From Carposina sasakii (Eukaryota > Arthropoda > Insecta > Lepidoptera > Carposinidae), in the NCBI GenBank assembly GCA_014607495.2, contig CP053162.1, positions 930,001 to 994,000 of the forward strand: DNA of 64,000 nt, read 5' to 3'. A model generated the notes under the pieces. It worked only from the letters and a program-made list of their open reading frames with translations. It ran no database searches and had not been told where the DNA came from. Made by a program: the position numbers and the translations under genes. This document shows positions 9,558 to 18,373 of this stretch, piece after piece. Positions within the stretch are counted from its first letter, which is position 1. Every line of letters starts with the position of its first letter.

Positions 9558-12500
9558 GAAGAGAAGAAAGACAAGGAGAAGCTCGCCCCCGCCTCGCCGC
9601 CCGCGCGCCCCGCGTCCCCCCCTTCCCCCCCGGCGCCCCCGTCCCCCCCCGCGCCCCCGCCGGAAGCCGCCGCCCTCACGCGGCTGGCGCTGCGGGGGGC
9701 CCTCAGTGTGACGCAGCAGCAGGCGCTGCTGGCGCTGCTGGACGCCGAGCCGGGGCTGGCGCTGCAAGTCGGACTGGCTCCTGCGCAGGTATAGCTTTTC
9801 ATACCCCCTTTTGTTACACCCTGTGATAGCCCAGTGGTTAAGACGTGCACCTTCCAAGCGGGAGGCGTAAGTTCGATCCCAGTCACGGGCCTGTACCAAT
9901 GAATTTATTTCATGTACAGATTTTAATGTTGCAAAATTGTCACTTAGCTCGTGCCTCGGAAAGCACGTAAAACCGTTTGTCCTGCGTCTGATCTCTCTCC
10001 GGTCGTGTCGGCTTTCCGTCCCATCGGACTATGAGAGTGAGGGAATAGAGAGTGCATCTGTGTTTGCGCACACACTTGTGCACTATAATATCTCCTGCGT
10101 ACCTGACCAATCTCCGTAGAGATTGGTCGCCTTGGCCGAAACACAGTCGGAGATCTATATAACCACCTATATAATATGCATTTACCGAGATTCGAACCCA
10201 GGACCTACAGCGCGGTAGGCAACGTCACCACCAAGTACGCCAACCGGTCAGCAAACGTGTCGACGAATTTATTAAATACTTCATAGCGTCCATTCTTGAC
10301 GGCCGATTGGTGTAGTAGGTAATGACCCTGCCTGCGACGCCATAGGTCCTGGGTTCGAATCCCGGTGCAAACATTAATTTGACGAATGTTCGTTTCCGAA
10401 TCATGGATGTTTCTATACATATCTATGTATTTATATACTGTTGCTTAGTACCCTCGACGTACCAGGCGAATAAGGGTTTCCGAGAGGCGGGCAACACCGC
10501 CTCCCGTGTCGAATACATAGTCAAAAATGATACTGCGGTCACCAACCCGCCTGCCCAGCGTGGTGACTATGGGCAAACGTCCCCCTGTGACAGTAGCCTT
10601 GTGACGTGCCCTGAGAGAGGCTTACGTCCAGCAGTGGACTGCAATAGGCTGAAGAGAAAGAGAGAGAGAGAGAGAGGGAGTACCCACGACACTGTGGGAC
10701 TAAGTTAATGTGTTGTGTAGTGTGATAATATTTTTTTTCCACCCCAGTTACCAGACCTGGTGGAAAACAACCCCATGGTGGCCATCTCAGTGCTACTAAA
10801 GTTAATCCACACACCACAAATTACGGAGTATTTTTCCGTGCTCGTCAATATGGAGATGTCGTTGCATTCGATGGAGGTCGTCAATCGGTGAGTTAAGCTG
10901 GCTTAGCTGTGGCCGGGAATTGGATGGGGTTACCATTGTACTTTGTCACGACTTAAATTATATTATTTTCTGAACCTTTTCTGATTCGGGGTTTCACTAG
11001 AATACATGCATGTCCTTGCACTCAGGAACTCGCGGGCATTCTCTCAGGCGATATACAGGTAGTTTTTTCGTTGCCACCCTTAACAAGGGTACGTACAAAT
11101 AGATCTAAGTAATTTTATGCCAAAAAATACTGGGAAATTATCTTTTTTTTATTTTTTATTACTTAATCCGGTGAAATTTATAGTGTCCAGTGTTTCTGCT
11201 AGTTTTTTCATAGACAGATATTGATTATTTCTCGTGAAAAAATCTTGCTACGCGCGTCAATGTGCATTTATGCAGAAAAACACAGCCTATTTACTCAACT
11301 TTGGACTCTAATATCTTGGGAACCAGACACTTCCCAGGCATGCTTCCATGGAGAAAAATGATCGTGATGATGAGGAGATTCCGTAGTTTTCGGGAACGTT
11401 GACGATCTAAAATCACCCTATACAGGGTGTAACAAAAAGGGTATGTTAAGCGAAAAGCTACGTAAATAGCCCACTGTAGAGAACCTATCCACAAAATTTG
11501 AGACTCGAAATCACATGTTTATTTTTCAAGATTGTATGAAAATTCCTGAGATGTTTAAAAATTCTCCATACTATCGGGAAAAATAAACATGTGATTTCGA
11601 GTCTCAAATTTTGTGGGTAGGTTCTCTACAGTGGGCTATTTACGTAGCTTTTCGCTTAACATACCCTTTTTGATACACCCTGTATGAGCTAGCAACTAGT
11701 AACAGATCATTAACATCTGTCCCCGCTATACTGAACGTGGCTGTGGGATCTCTTTCGACCCTGCAGTTCTTCTGTCTACCTGATTTCGGGAACATAACCG
11801 CGCGTCTCTTTACCAGACTCCGCCAGAAAGAGTGTTAAGTTTTTGGGTGCATGTATGTGTATATTTCCTGGTCATGCTCTAGAGCAGTGGTTCCCAAAGT
11901 GGTCCAGGTGGACCCCCAGGGGTCCACAGGAGACTCGATGGGGGTCTACGTTGGCGTGAAAAAATGAGGGTTCACATTTAATTTGTATGTGATGTGGGCC
12001 TGTAGGGGGTCCAGGGGGTCCACCAGAACCAGATAACTTTTGAAAGGGGTCAACGAGGAATAAAAGTTCGGGAATCCCTGCTCTAGAGTCTAGAGCAGCG
12101 GTTCCCAAACATTTTTTTACTCATAGACCCTTTTTTAAAATTTAACTGGTTCTGGTGAACCCCTACAGGCCTACACCACATACAAATGAATTGTAAACCC
12201 CTATTTTTTTACGCCAACGTAGACCCCATCGCGTCTCCTGTGGACCCCTGGGGGTCCATCTGGACCACTTTGGGAACCACTGGTCTAGAGCCTGTCTCCT
12301 ATCTTATTCTTCAGATAGGCTATTTGACTTTTGGAAAAATCGGCCCTAAGCCAAGTAAATAATATTCTATTCTATTCTACCACGTATCCAGTTTGACGAC
12401 CTCAGTGGACCTGCCAGTAGAATTCGTGCACCTCTACATCAGCAACTGTATCTCCACGTGTGAAACCATTCGTGACAGATACATGCAGAACCGGCTGGTA

Positions 12501-13961
12501 CGACTCGTGTGCGTGTTCCTACAGTCGCTTATTAGGAACAAGATCATTAATGTTAAGGTGAGTACCTAGACACAAGCGGTAGGTGAGTTATCCTACCAAT
12601 ATTATAAACGCGAAAGTTTGTAAGTATGGATGGATGGATGTTTGTTACTCTTTCACGTAAACGGCTGGAGCGATTTTGATAAAATTTGGTATGGAGTTAG
12701 CTGACAGCCTGGATTAACACATAAGCTACTTTTTATCCCGGGAAAATATTTTTATTCCGGATATTTTGATATATTGTATTTTCTGTAGTCCGCGCGGACG
12801 AAGTCGCGGGCGTCCACTAGTACAAACATAATAATATTATGATAAATCAAGAGGCATGATAATTGCGCTCGCTTCGCTCGCTCTACTAAATTCTATGCAT
12901 TTATTTATGTTCAAACCTTTAAACATAAATAAAACATTAACTTTGTTACATTTGATAATGTTGGGATATTTTATTTGTATTGACATGAATTAAAGGCTAT
13001 TCATTCTAATCTACACTATATATAATAATATTATAAAGAGGAAAACTTTGTTTGTTTGGTTGTAATGAATAGGCTCAAAAACTACTGGACCGATTTCAAA
13101 AATTCTTTCACCGTTAGAATCCTTATTGGACCTGGATGAACATAGGCTATAAGAATTTCCCGATATTCCCACGGGAAGGCGACCAACGGGAATTCTATAT
13201 TTTTTACGAAAACCGCTATACATATGAAGCTGAAATCGGGCATATATGTTCATTGGGGACAGCGAGGGAGGACTAAAAACGGATTTCCCGAAATTCCCAC
13301 GGGAAGGGGACAAACGGGAATTCATAGTTTTTACGAAAACCGCTATACATATGAAGCTGAAATTGGGCATATATGTTCATTAGGGACTGCGAGGAAACAC
13401 TAGAACGGATTTCCCGAAATTCCCACGGGAAGGAGACCAACGGGAATTATTTATTTTTTACGAAAACGGTTAAACATGTGAATCTGAAGTTGAGCATATA
13501 TGTTTATTTGGGACCCCGAGGAAGCACTGGGAACGGATTTCCCGAAATTCCCACGGGAAGGGGACAAACGTGAATTAATTTTTTACGACAACCGCGATAA
13601 CATATAGGCTACTTTTTACACTTAACATATAGGCTACTTTTTATTTTTTCTGTAGTCCACGCGGACGGAGTCGCGGGCGTCCACTAGTTTCTTATAAACA
13701 GATAAATTTAGAAAAAAAAAATGCATATAAAGGCGTCCTTATCTCCGCAAAATATATCTTCCAGCGCATCAGAAAACAAAGTGAGATAAACAAATTCATT
13801 TATTCTTATTTCTATACATTGTCTCTTCACAGGAATTATTCATAGAAGTGGAGGCATTCTGCGTAGAGTTCAGTCGAATCAGAGAGGCGGCGGCATTGTT
13901 CCGACTGCTGAAACAACTGGATTCCGGCGATGCACTGCACAAGGATAGCAAGGAGCCCTAG
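9558..13961 (+). CDS. CNOT11: CCR4-NOT complex subunit 11, C-terminal exons
   Basis: Four exons join in frame: 9558-9788, 10748-10887, 12392-12557 and 13833-13961 (TAG at 13959), giving 221 residues. They match the C-terminal DUF2363 region of CNOT11, with hallmarks [52 protein letters not shown] and FSRIREAA. In vertebrates this region anchors CNOT10/11 to the CNOT1 scaffold of the mRNA deadenylase. The first visible exon starts with a lysine/glutamate run and a proline/alanine/serine-rich GC-rich stretch, then a helix that matches the human sequence before LPDLVEN. Upstream exons are not visible and presumably lie left of the window, across the retroelement. No canonical AATAAA follows closely; an ATTAAA variant is at 14216. 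Introns hold SINEs, MITEs, hAT elements and Helitrons. Confidence 0.93.
9822..10158 (+). repeat. tRNA-derived SINE, family 1
   Basis: The head resembles a tRNA gene: an A box (TAGCCCAGTGG) and a B box (GTTCGATCCC), as used by RNA polymerase III. A tRNA-unrelated body follows with the CACACTTGTGCA and CCAATCTCCGTAGAG segments. Other copies are at 59099-59376 (plus), 19679-19940 (minus) and, truncated, 45921-46012 (minus). It begins 33 bp after a CNOT11 donor. Confidence 0.8.
10178..10250 (-). repeat. Fragment of tRNA-derived SINE, family 2
   Basis: On the minus strand it carries a B box (GGTTCGAATC) within a tRNA-like head close to that at 10298. It is truncated. Confidence 0.6.
10298..10460 (+). 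repeat. tRNA-derived SINE, family 2
   Basis: The head GGCCGATTGGTGTAGTAGG resembles an A box, and GGTTCGAATCC is a perfect B box. A body follows with GAATCATGGATGTTTCTATAC and CTTAGTACCC. Other copies lie on the minus strand at 36955-37145, 38905-39050 and 50455-50545. It is not a functional tRNA: there is no complete cloverleaf. Confidence 0.75.
10540..10690 (+). repeat. RTE-like LINE 3' end
   Basis: It contains the recurrent 3' tail CGTCCAGCAGTGGACTGCAATAGG, followed by an AG-rich simple repeat. The same tail ends the longer RTE fragment at 26262-26680. Confidence 0.7.
11053..11421 (-). repeat. MITE family B copy
   Basis: This is an element of about 370 bp whose ends are imperfect inverted repeats (CAGGRTGATTTTTGGTCGTC at one end). 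It contains the invariant core CTCCATGGAAGCATACCTGG. Related copies lie at 35899, 47588, 55709, 57541 and 60745. Here it abuts the family A element at 11421. Confidence 0.75.
11421..11684. repeat. Palindromic MITE family A copy
   Basis: The ACAGGGTGTAACAAAAAGGG terminus recurs inverted at the right end. The arms are over 100 bp long and nearly complementary, with a short centre, so a transcript could fold as a hairpin. Copies lie at 26889-27085 (truncated), 29820-30083 and 31733-31993. Confidence 0.8.
11885..12080. mobile_element. Small non-autonomous hAT element, copy 1
   Basis: The ends CAGTGGTTCCC and GGGAATCCCTG are hAT-type inverted repeats. The 8-bp duplication CTCTAGAG flanks the element (11877-11884 and 12081-12088). 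The body has no coding capacity. Confidence 0.85.
12096..12282. mobile_element. Small non-autonomous hAT element, copy 2 (inverted)
   Basis: It belongs to the same family as 11885-12080 in the opposite orientation. Its inverted ends are CAGCGGTTCCC and GGGAACCACTG. The 8-bp duplication GTCTAGAG flanks it (12088-12095 and 12283-12290). Its left duplication shares base 12088 with that of copy 1. Confidence 0.85.
12591..12820 (+). mobile_element. Non-autonomous Helitron
   Basis: It begins TCCTACCAATATTATAAA and ends with a GC hairpin (CGCGGACGAAGTCGCGG) followed by GCGTCCACTAG. It sits between A and T, the standard Helitron target. It has no ORF. Confidence 0.85.
13010..13687 (+). mobile_element. 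Non-autonomous Helitron with internal tandem units (left arm)
   Basis: It starts TCTACACTA and ends GCGTCCACTAG, flanked by A and T. The body has divergent tandem units of about 127 bp, each with a CGGATTTCCCGAAATTCCCA core. Almost the same sequence lies inverted at 15555-16351, with one more unit. It is in the last CNOT11 intron. Confidence 0.85.
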
Positions 13962-14701
13962 TAGGGCTTCGCTAGCGGTCTCTAGCAGAAACCAACTGAG
14001 CTATCGGGTCAATTAACTCGAATGACGAATTTTAACATCTCTTTTCTGTTCTGATTGGCGCCGAGCTTACTATGGTTTGTATGTGTGGGCGGATATGGAT
14101 AACGCGTCAATAGGACACATACCCACTACATGGAATATACGTAACCGAGCTTACTACGAATGCTTCACTCTGTGTTGTGACAGACAACAACAAGATACGT
14201 CCATGCTTGCGTGTAATTAAACTGAAATTATTTATTAACTTTCCTATTAAGGCAAGGTGCCTAGAGTCATCATCATCATCATCATTTACAGCCCTGAGAA
14301 GTCCACTGTTGGACATAGGCCTCCCCCAACAACCTCCACTCCGACCGGTCGGAAGCAGCCTGCATCCAACCGACGCCCGCAACCTTGACCAGGTCATCCG
14401 TCCACCTCGCGTAATCGCCTAGAGTAATTTTGAAATAATATTTATAAAAATTTGGAAGCTATTTCAATCAAATCACTCGTTTGTAAATTGGTTTTGGTTT
14501 TATTTTGATTGCCCTGTATAAGAATTCTTCTTAACAAAGAATGTTTTGCAATATTTAGGACAGAAGAGAGATGCCACACTTTAAAAATAATATAAAGTGA
14601 TACTAGACCCAATTCCACAAGGATATTGTACAAGTGGGCTTACGCTGTAATAGATGAACTCTTATACGATAAGAATATAGCAATATTATGTGCGTGTGTA
14701 T
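13962..14701 (+). other. CNOT11 3' flank
   Basis: This is presumptive 3' UTR and flank. It contains an ATTAAA at 14216 and, at 14268-14420 in minus orientation, an RTE-type 3' tail with a CAT microsatellite. I see no other gene. Confidence 0.5.
14268..14420 (-). repeat. RTE-like 3' tail with (ATG)n microsatellite
   Basis: On the plus strand a TCATCATCATC run is followed by AGTCCACTGTTGGACATAGGC and CTCCACTCCGACCGGTCGG. A near-identical copy is at 56715-56845. The microsatellite is the element's 3' end. Confidence 0.7.
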
Positions 14702-15511
14702 TAGGGTGGTCCATAAACATATAGTAAAAAATATTTTTGCAATATATGTTTCGCCACCCCTAAGATTTATTATACCTACCACTCTTATTATGTACGAAAA
14801 ATTTCAGCCCCCTATCGTATATACAAGGGGGTGCTCATCGAACCAGAAGTTTCAGTTATAGATAGGAGTTGTAATGACCTCTAAAGTGACCAATATGCAA
14901 ACCATAGAACTCTATAGCAGTGTTCACAATTTCCCTTACGTCTCTGATTTACGCAATAAAGATTCCACACGAACTTTAATGGGTCTTTGTTATTGTAGAA
15001 ATTTAACATGAATTATAGGGCGAAATTGTGATAATGTGGGTTTGTAGACCATCGTTACAGGGCTGTAGTAATATAGTGAGCGCAAAAACTCTAAAACAGC
15101 AATGTTGTAATGTAGCTGAGTTTTAAAATACCTTTAGATGACTCAATTGCCCTAAAAAAAAACATCTTTTTTTTCTAGTAGATGAACACATTTTTTAACA
15201 CTGATTCACTTCATAGTCTACTAAATAAGTATCAAATATGTTAATAAACCTGTTTAACGATTAATTTTCACTATATTGACTAATTTAAATACGAAATTTA
15301 TCTGTAACAAAAAATTAAAATTGAGTATTTTACACAAAAAAATCAAAAACAACACTTGGTTGAGCTAGTATTATCATATCTGTGGTTGAGCACCCTGTTC
15401 TACTTATGCTATCTCACTGATATTTTACTATGTCATTACTATAAATACATGTAACATAATAACGGGATGGCTAAAATAAAATAATAAAAAAAAAGTTTTT
15501 GGACCACCCTA
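14702..15511. mobile_element. Non-autonomous hAT-like element, 810 bp
   Basis: The inverted ends are TAGGGTGGTCCA and TGGACCACCCTA. The exact 8-bp duplication GTGTGTAT flanks it (14694-14701 and 15512-15519). No transposase ORF is present. The 8-bp duplication favours hAT, though a P-type element cannot be excluded. Confidence 0.8.
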
Positions 15512-15554
15512 GTGTGTATACATAGGTACATACATAAATTATTTTATTATACAA

Positions 15555-16351
15555 CTAGTGGACGCCCGCGACTCCGTCCGCGTGGACTACAGAAAAAATA
15601 AAAAGTAGCCTATATGTTAAGTGTAAAAAGTAGCCTATATGTTATCGCGGTTGTCGTAAAAAATTAATTCACGTTTGTCCCCTTCCCGTGGGAATTTCGG
15701 GAAATCCGTTCCCAGTGCTTCCTCGGGGTCCCAAATAAACATATATGCTCAACTTCAGATTCACATGTTTAACCGTTTTCGTAAAAAATAAATAATTCCC
15801 GTTGGTCTCCTTCCCGTGGGAATTTCGGGAAATCCGTTCTAGTGTTTCCTCGCAGTCCCTAATGAACATATATGCCCAATTTCAGCTTCATATGTATAGC
15901 GGTTTTCGTAAAAACTATGAATTCCCGTTTGTCCCCTTCCCGTGGGAATTTCGGGAAATCCGTTTTTAGTCCTCCCTCGCTGTCCCCAATAAACATATAT
16001 GCCCGATTTCAGCTTCATATGTATAGCGGTTTTCGTAAAAACTATGAATTCCCGTTTGTCCCCTTCCCGTGGGAATTTCGGGAAATCCGTTTTTAGTCCT
16101 CCCTCGCTGTCCCCAATGAACATATATGCCCGATTTCAGCTTCATATGTATAGCGGTTTTCGTAAAAAATATAGAATTCCCGTTGGTCGCCTTCCCGTGG
16201 GAATATCGGGAAATTCTTATAGCCTATGTTCATCCAGGTCCAATAAGGATTCTAACGGTGAAATAATTTTTGAAATCGGTCCAGTAGTTTTTGAGCCTAT
16301 TCATTACAACCAAACAAACAAAGTTTTCCTCTTTATAATATTAGTGTAGAA
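15555..16351 (-). mobile_element. Non-autonomous Helitron with internal tandem units (right arm)
   Basis: This is the inverted counterpart of 13010-13687: the 67-codon stretches at 13373-13573 and 15669-15869 translate identically. It has one extra 127-bp unit. The CTAG end (15555-15558) sits beside the expected T, but the base beyond its other end is not the expected A. Confidence 0.85.
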
Positions 16352-17249
16352 AACTTGTCATTGGCTGGTGTCAGAGCTATTCGGGAGAGCTATTGCGTAA
16401 TTTGCAGTAGCAAAGCCGAAGGACTGATATAGCGAAAATTGACCAAGTTACGTAATAGTCCTGCGGAAGACGCACTAGGGGCGCGGGCGCATATTATTAT
16501 TACACATAAACAGGCAGGCAGTTGGGGCAACTGATTGCGCCTGTATCTGGTTGTTCTCCTCTTGCATATGGCATGACATTGTGTGGCGTCAGATAGAACA
16601 TCGTTTCACACAGCCACCCGGACGGTAGGCTGATTACGTTCCTTGCAGAAGCAGAGCGATAGCAATGCGACAGTGAAAATTGAGAATGCGAGTGCGTGGG
16701 GCAAGGTGCGGTACGCGGAAGGACGCCACGCCTCACGTTCCTATGAAATTGATGTTCTAGTTCTAGTGGGTCTCCCGCATAGCTTTGAAAACAGCCAACA
16801 GTTGTGCTGAATTTAAACGCCTCGTGGGCGAAAGTTGACAAATTACATCATACCTATTTATTGTAAAGGTTGTGTTTTCTTGTTTTTGGCACATATTTGA
16901 TTATTTATCCTAGCAGGTATGATGGCATGAACAGTTCATTGCTGTTATGTGATGCTTTACTAATACCAATAAGATTGATTATCCACTAGGTAGCTACATG
17001 CACCGAAGTCTTGCAAGAGTCCAACAGACCGTAATAGACAACTTTAATAGGTAAGTACATACCTAATGTAAAGGATCTTATAATGCAATATCATAAGCAC
17101 TGGCTTATGATATTGCTAGCCATGGATAAACAATGTTATATTGTCTATTTCCTTTTGTTTTGTATAGTTTTAAGACTCTGTGATGATTCATTTGTTTAAT
17201 GAGAAGAATTTTAAAGTGAAATAAAGAAAATGAAATCACTATACTATAA
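16352..17249. other. Intergenic, repeat-derived
   Basis: No gene is supported. 16380-16490 holds pieces of the palindromic AGCAAAGCCGAAG repeat (see 27430). 16600-16800 resembles 48985-49070. The last 300 bp before ACBD6 look unique. Confidence 0.4.
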
Positions 17250-17255
17250 TTTATT
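17250..17255 (-). terminator. Poly(A) signal AATAAA for ACBD6 or its polycistron
   Basis: The hexamer lies about 50 bp past the ACBD6 stop. Another minus-strand AATAAA, at 17998-18003 inside the ACBD6 ORF, could end a shorter METTL23-SLIRP transcript. Confidence 0.6.
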
Positions 17256-17304
17256 TTTCATAACTACATTATAAAACGAAATGTTATGACTAAGGCAGGT
17301 TAAC

Positions 17305-18075
17305 CTAAGTTTTTAAAGTAAGACCTTTCAGAATTTTCCTTATCTCTATATCAGAAGCCAGATCTATTGGTGTGCAGTTCTCTTCATCTTTGATGAGTGA
17401 AGCACCAGCTGCTGCTAAGATCTTTGTGGCATTCATGTGGCCACATGAAGCTGCATAATGCAAGGCTGTCTGGCCCATGTCATCAACAGCATCTAATGGA
17501 CATCCTCCCTCAATTGCTGCTTTCAAAGATTGGGTAGCATCCCTATCCGCTGCCCAGTGTAAAGCGGTGAGCCCATCTTCGTCTTTCTCGTGTTTCAATT
17601 CAGGATTTGCAGCTAGAAGTTCCCGAACTCTTTCAGGGCAATCTTCCCGGGCTGCATCAATCAGGGTCAGGTTTTTGTGGTCCAATTCAGGTTCAGGAGT
17701 GTACTGGAGAGATGACACAGCAACCCAAGCTTCGGTTTGCGAGTTTGTATCTGGCTGCTTGATATTACAATCAGGGTCATATATACTTACTGTGGCTATG
17801 TATTTTTCTTTAGCTTCATCCATTGGCATGGTGCCTAGTTTGTCCCAGGCTTCCCATTTTTTCCTCCCTCGTCCGTCCAGCCAACCAGGTTTCGGGATAT
17901 TGCACTTGCCCTCAGTGCCTTGCTTGAATAAACCATACAGCTCAAGAAGCTGGTCATTATTCAACTGTGATGTAATCTTCCTGAGATGAGCTGCAGCTTT
18001 ATTGAATGAAACATCTAGAGGGGACTGGTCATCATCAGAAAAGTCTGAATCTGGGTATACTGGAAGAGCTGCCAT
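17305..18075 (-). CDS. ACBD6: Acyl-CoA-binding domain protein 6 (ACB + ankyrin)
   Basis: This intronless ORF of 256 residues has an acyl-CoA-binding domain at about residues 22-105, with the family's YGLFKQ (47-52) and KKWEAW (72-77) motifs. A linker leads to two ankyrin repeats at about 166-198 and 199-231 (GLTALHWAA and GQTALHYAA). Length and layout match ACBD6, which binds long-chain acyl-CoA and supports protein N-myristoylation in vertebrates. The ATG has a purine at -3 and G at +4. It starts only 37 bases after the SLIRP stop, and I see no poly(A) signal or obvious promoter in the gap. It is therefore probably the third cistron of a shared transcript. Confidence 0.92.
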   Translation of the reverse strand: MAALPVYPDSDFSDDDQSPLDVSFNKAAAHLRKITSQLNNDQLLELYGLFKQGTEGKCNIPKPGWLDGRGRKKWEAWDKLGTMPMDEAKEKYIATVSIYDPDCNIKQPDTNSQTEAWVAVSSLQYTPEPELDHKNLTLIDAAREDCPERVRELLAANPELKHEKDEDGLTALHWAADRDATQSLKAAIEGGCPLDAVDDMGQTALHYAASCGHMNATKILAAAGASLIKDEENCTPIDLASDIEIRKILKGLTLKT

Positions 18076-18112
18076 AGCTGTCTAACTAAACTACCTACTA
18101 GGGAAGTGGTAA

Positions 18113-18370
18113 CTAATTATTTTGAACTTGCACAGTAAGATTAAGTCCTTCTAATATGTGTATTTGTTTGTTTGTTGCGTCAGCAGCTGCAGATGGACTG
18201 GCAAACTCAATGAAACCGTATCCTTTGCTGACACCAGTAGATCGGTCAAACACTACTTTGGCACTCTGTACTGGCCCAAATTGTGAAAAGTATTCTCTAA
18301 GTTGTCGATGACCCACTGTCCATGGCAAGTTGCCCACATAGAGGCGTGCTGCTCTGGCTGTGCTGGCCAT
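18113..18370 (-). CDS. SLIRP: SLIRP-like single-RRM protein
   Basis: This intronless ORF of 85 residues is almost entirely one RNA-recognition motif. RNP2 is LYVGNL (10-15) and RNP1 is KGYGFIEF (49-56). The size, the NLPWTVGHRQLREYFSQFG helix region and the IEGL-type end (LEGLNLTVQVQ) resemble SLIRP, which with LRPPRC stabilises mitochondrial mRNAs. The N-terminus is short and only weakly like a mitochondrial presequence, so localisation is unproven. The ATG follows the METTL23 stop by three bases (TAG GTA ATG), with G at -3 and +4. Another small RRM protein is possible, but SLIRP is the best fit. Confidence 0.85.
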   Translation of the reverse strand: MASTARAARLYVGNLPWTVGHRQLREYFSQFGPVQSAKVVFDRSTGVSKGYGFIEFASPSAAADATNKQIHILEGLNLTVQVQNN

Positions 18371-18373
18371 TAC

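Noticed and set aside
9451..9711. Arginine/proline-rich ORF
   Set aside because: Wrong frame. The CNOT11 frame through 9558-9788 reads EEKKDKEK and then matches CNOT11 to its donor.
9829..9900. Possible tRNA gene (A and B boxes)
   Set aside because: It has polymerase III boxes but no full cloverleaf. The same head recurs attached to a common body at several loci, so it is a SINE.
10298..10370. Possible tRNA gene with perfect GGTTCGAATCC
   Set aside because: It recurs in four or more copies with the same tail and lacks proper acceptor pairing. It is SINE family 2.
13373..13573. 67-codon ORF identical to one at 15669-15869
   Set aside because: The identity reflects the inverted Helitron arms. 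The ORF crosses non-coding tandem units and has no domain.
16500..16841. 113-codon minus-strand ORF
   Set aside because: It has no recognisable domain and lies in repeat-like sequence related to 48985-49070.
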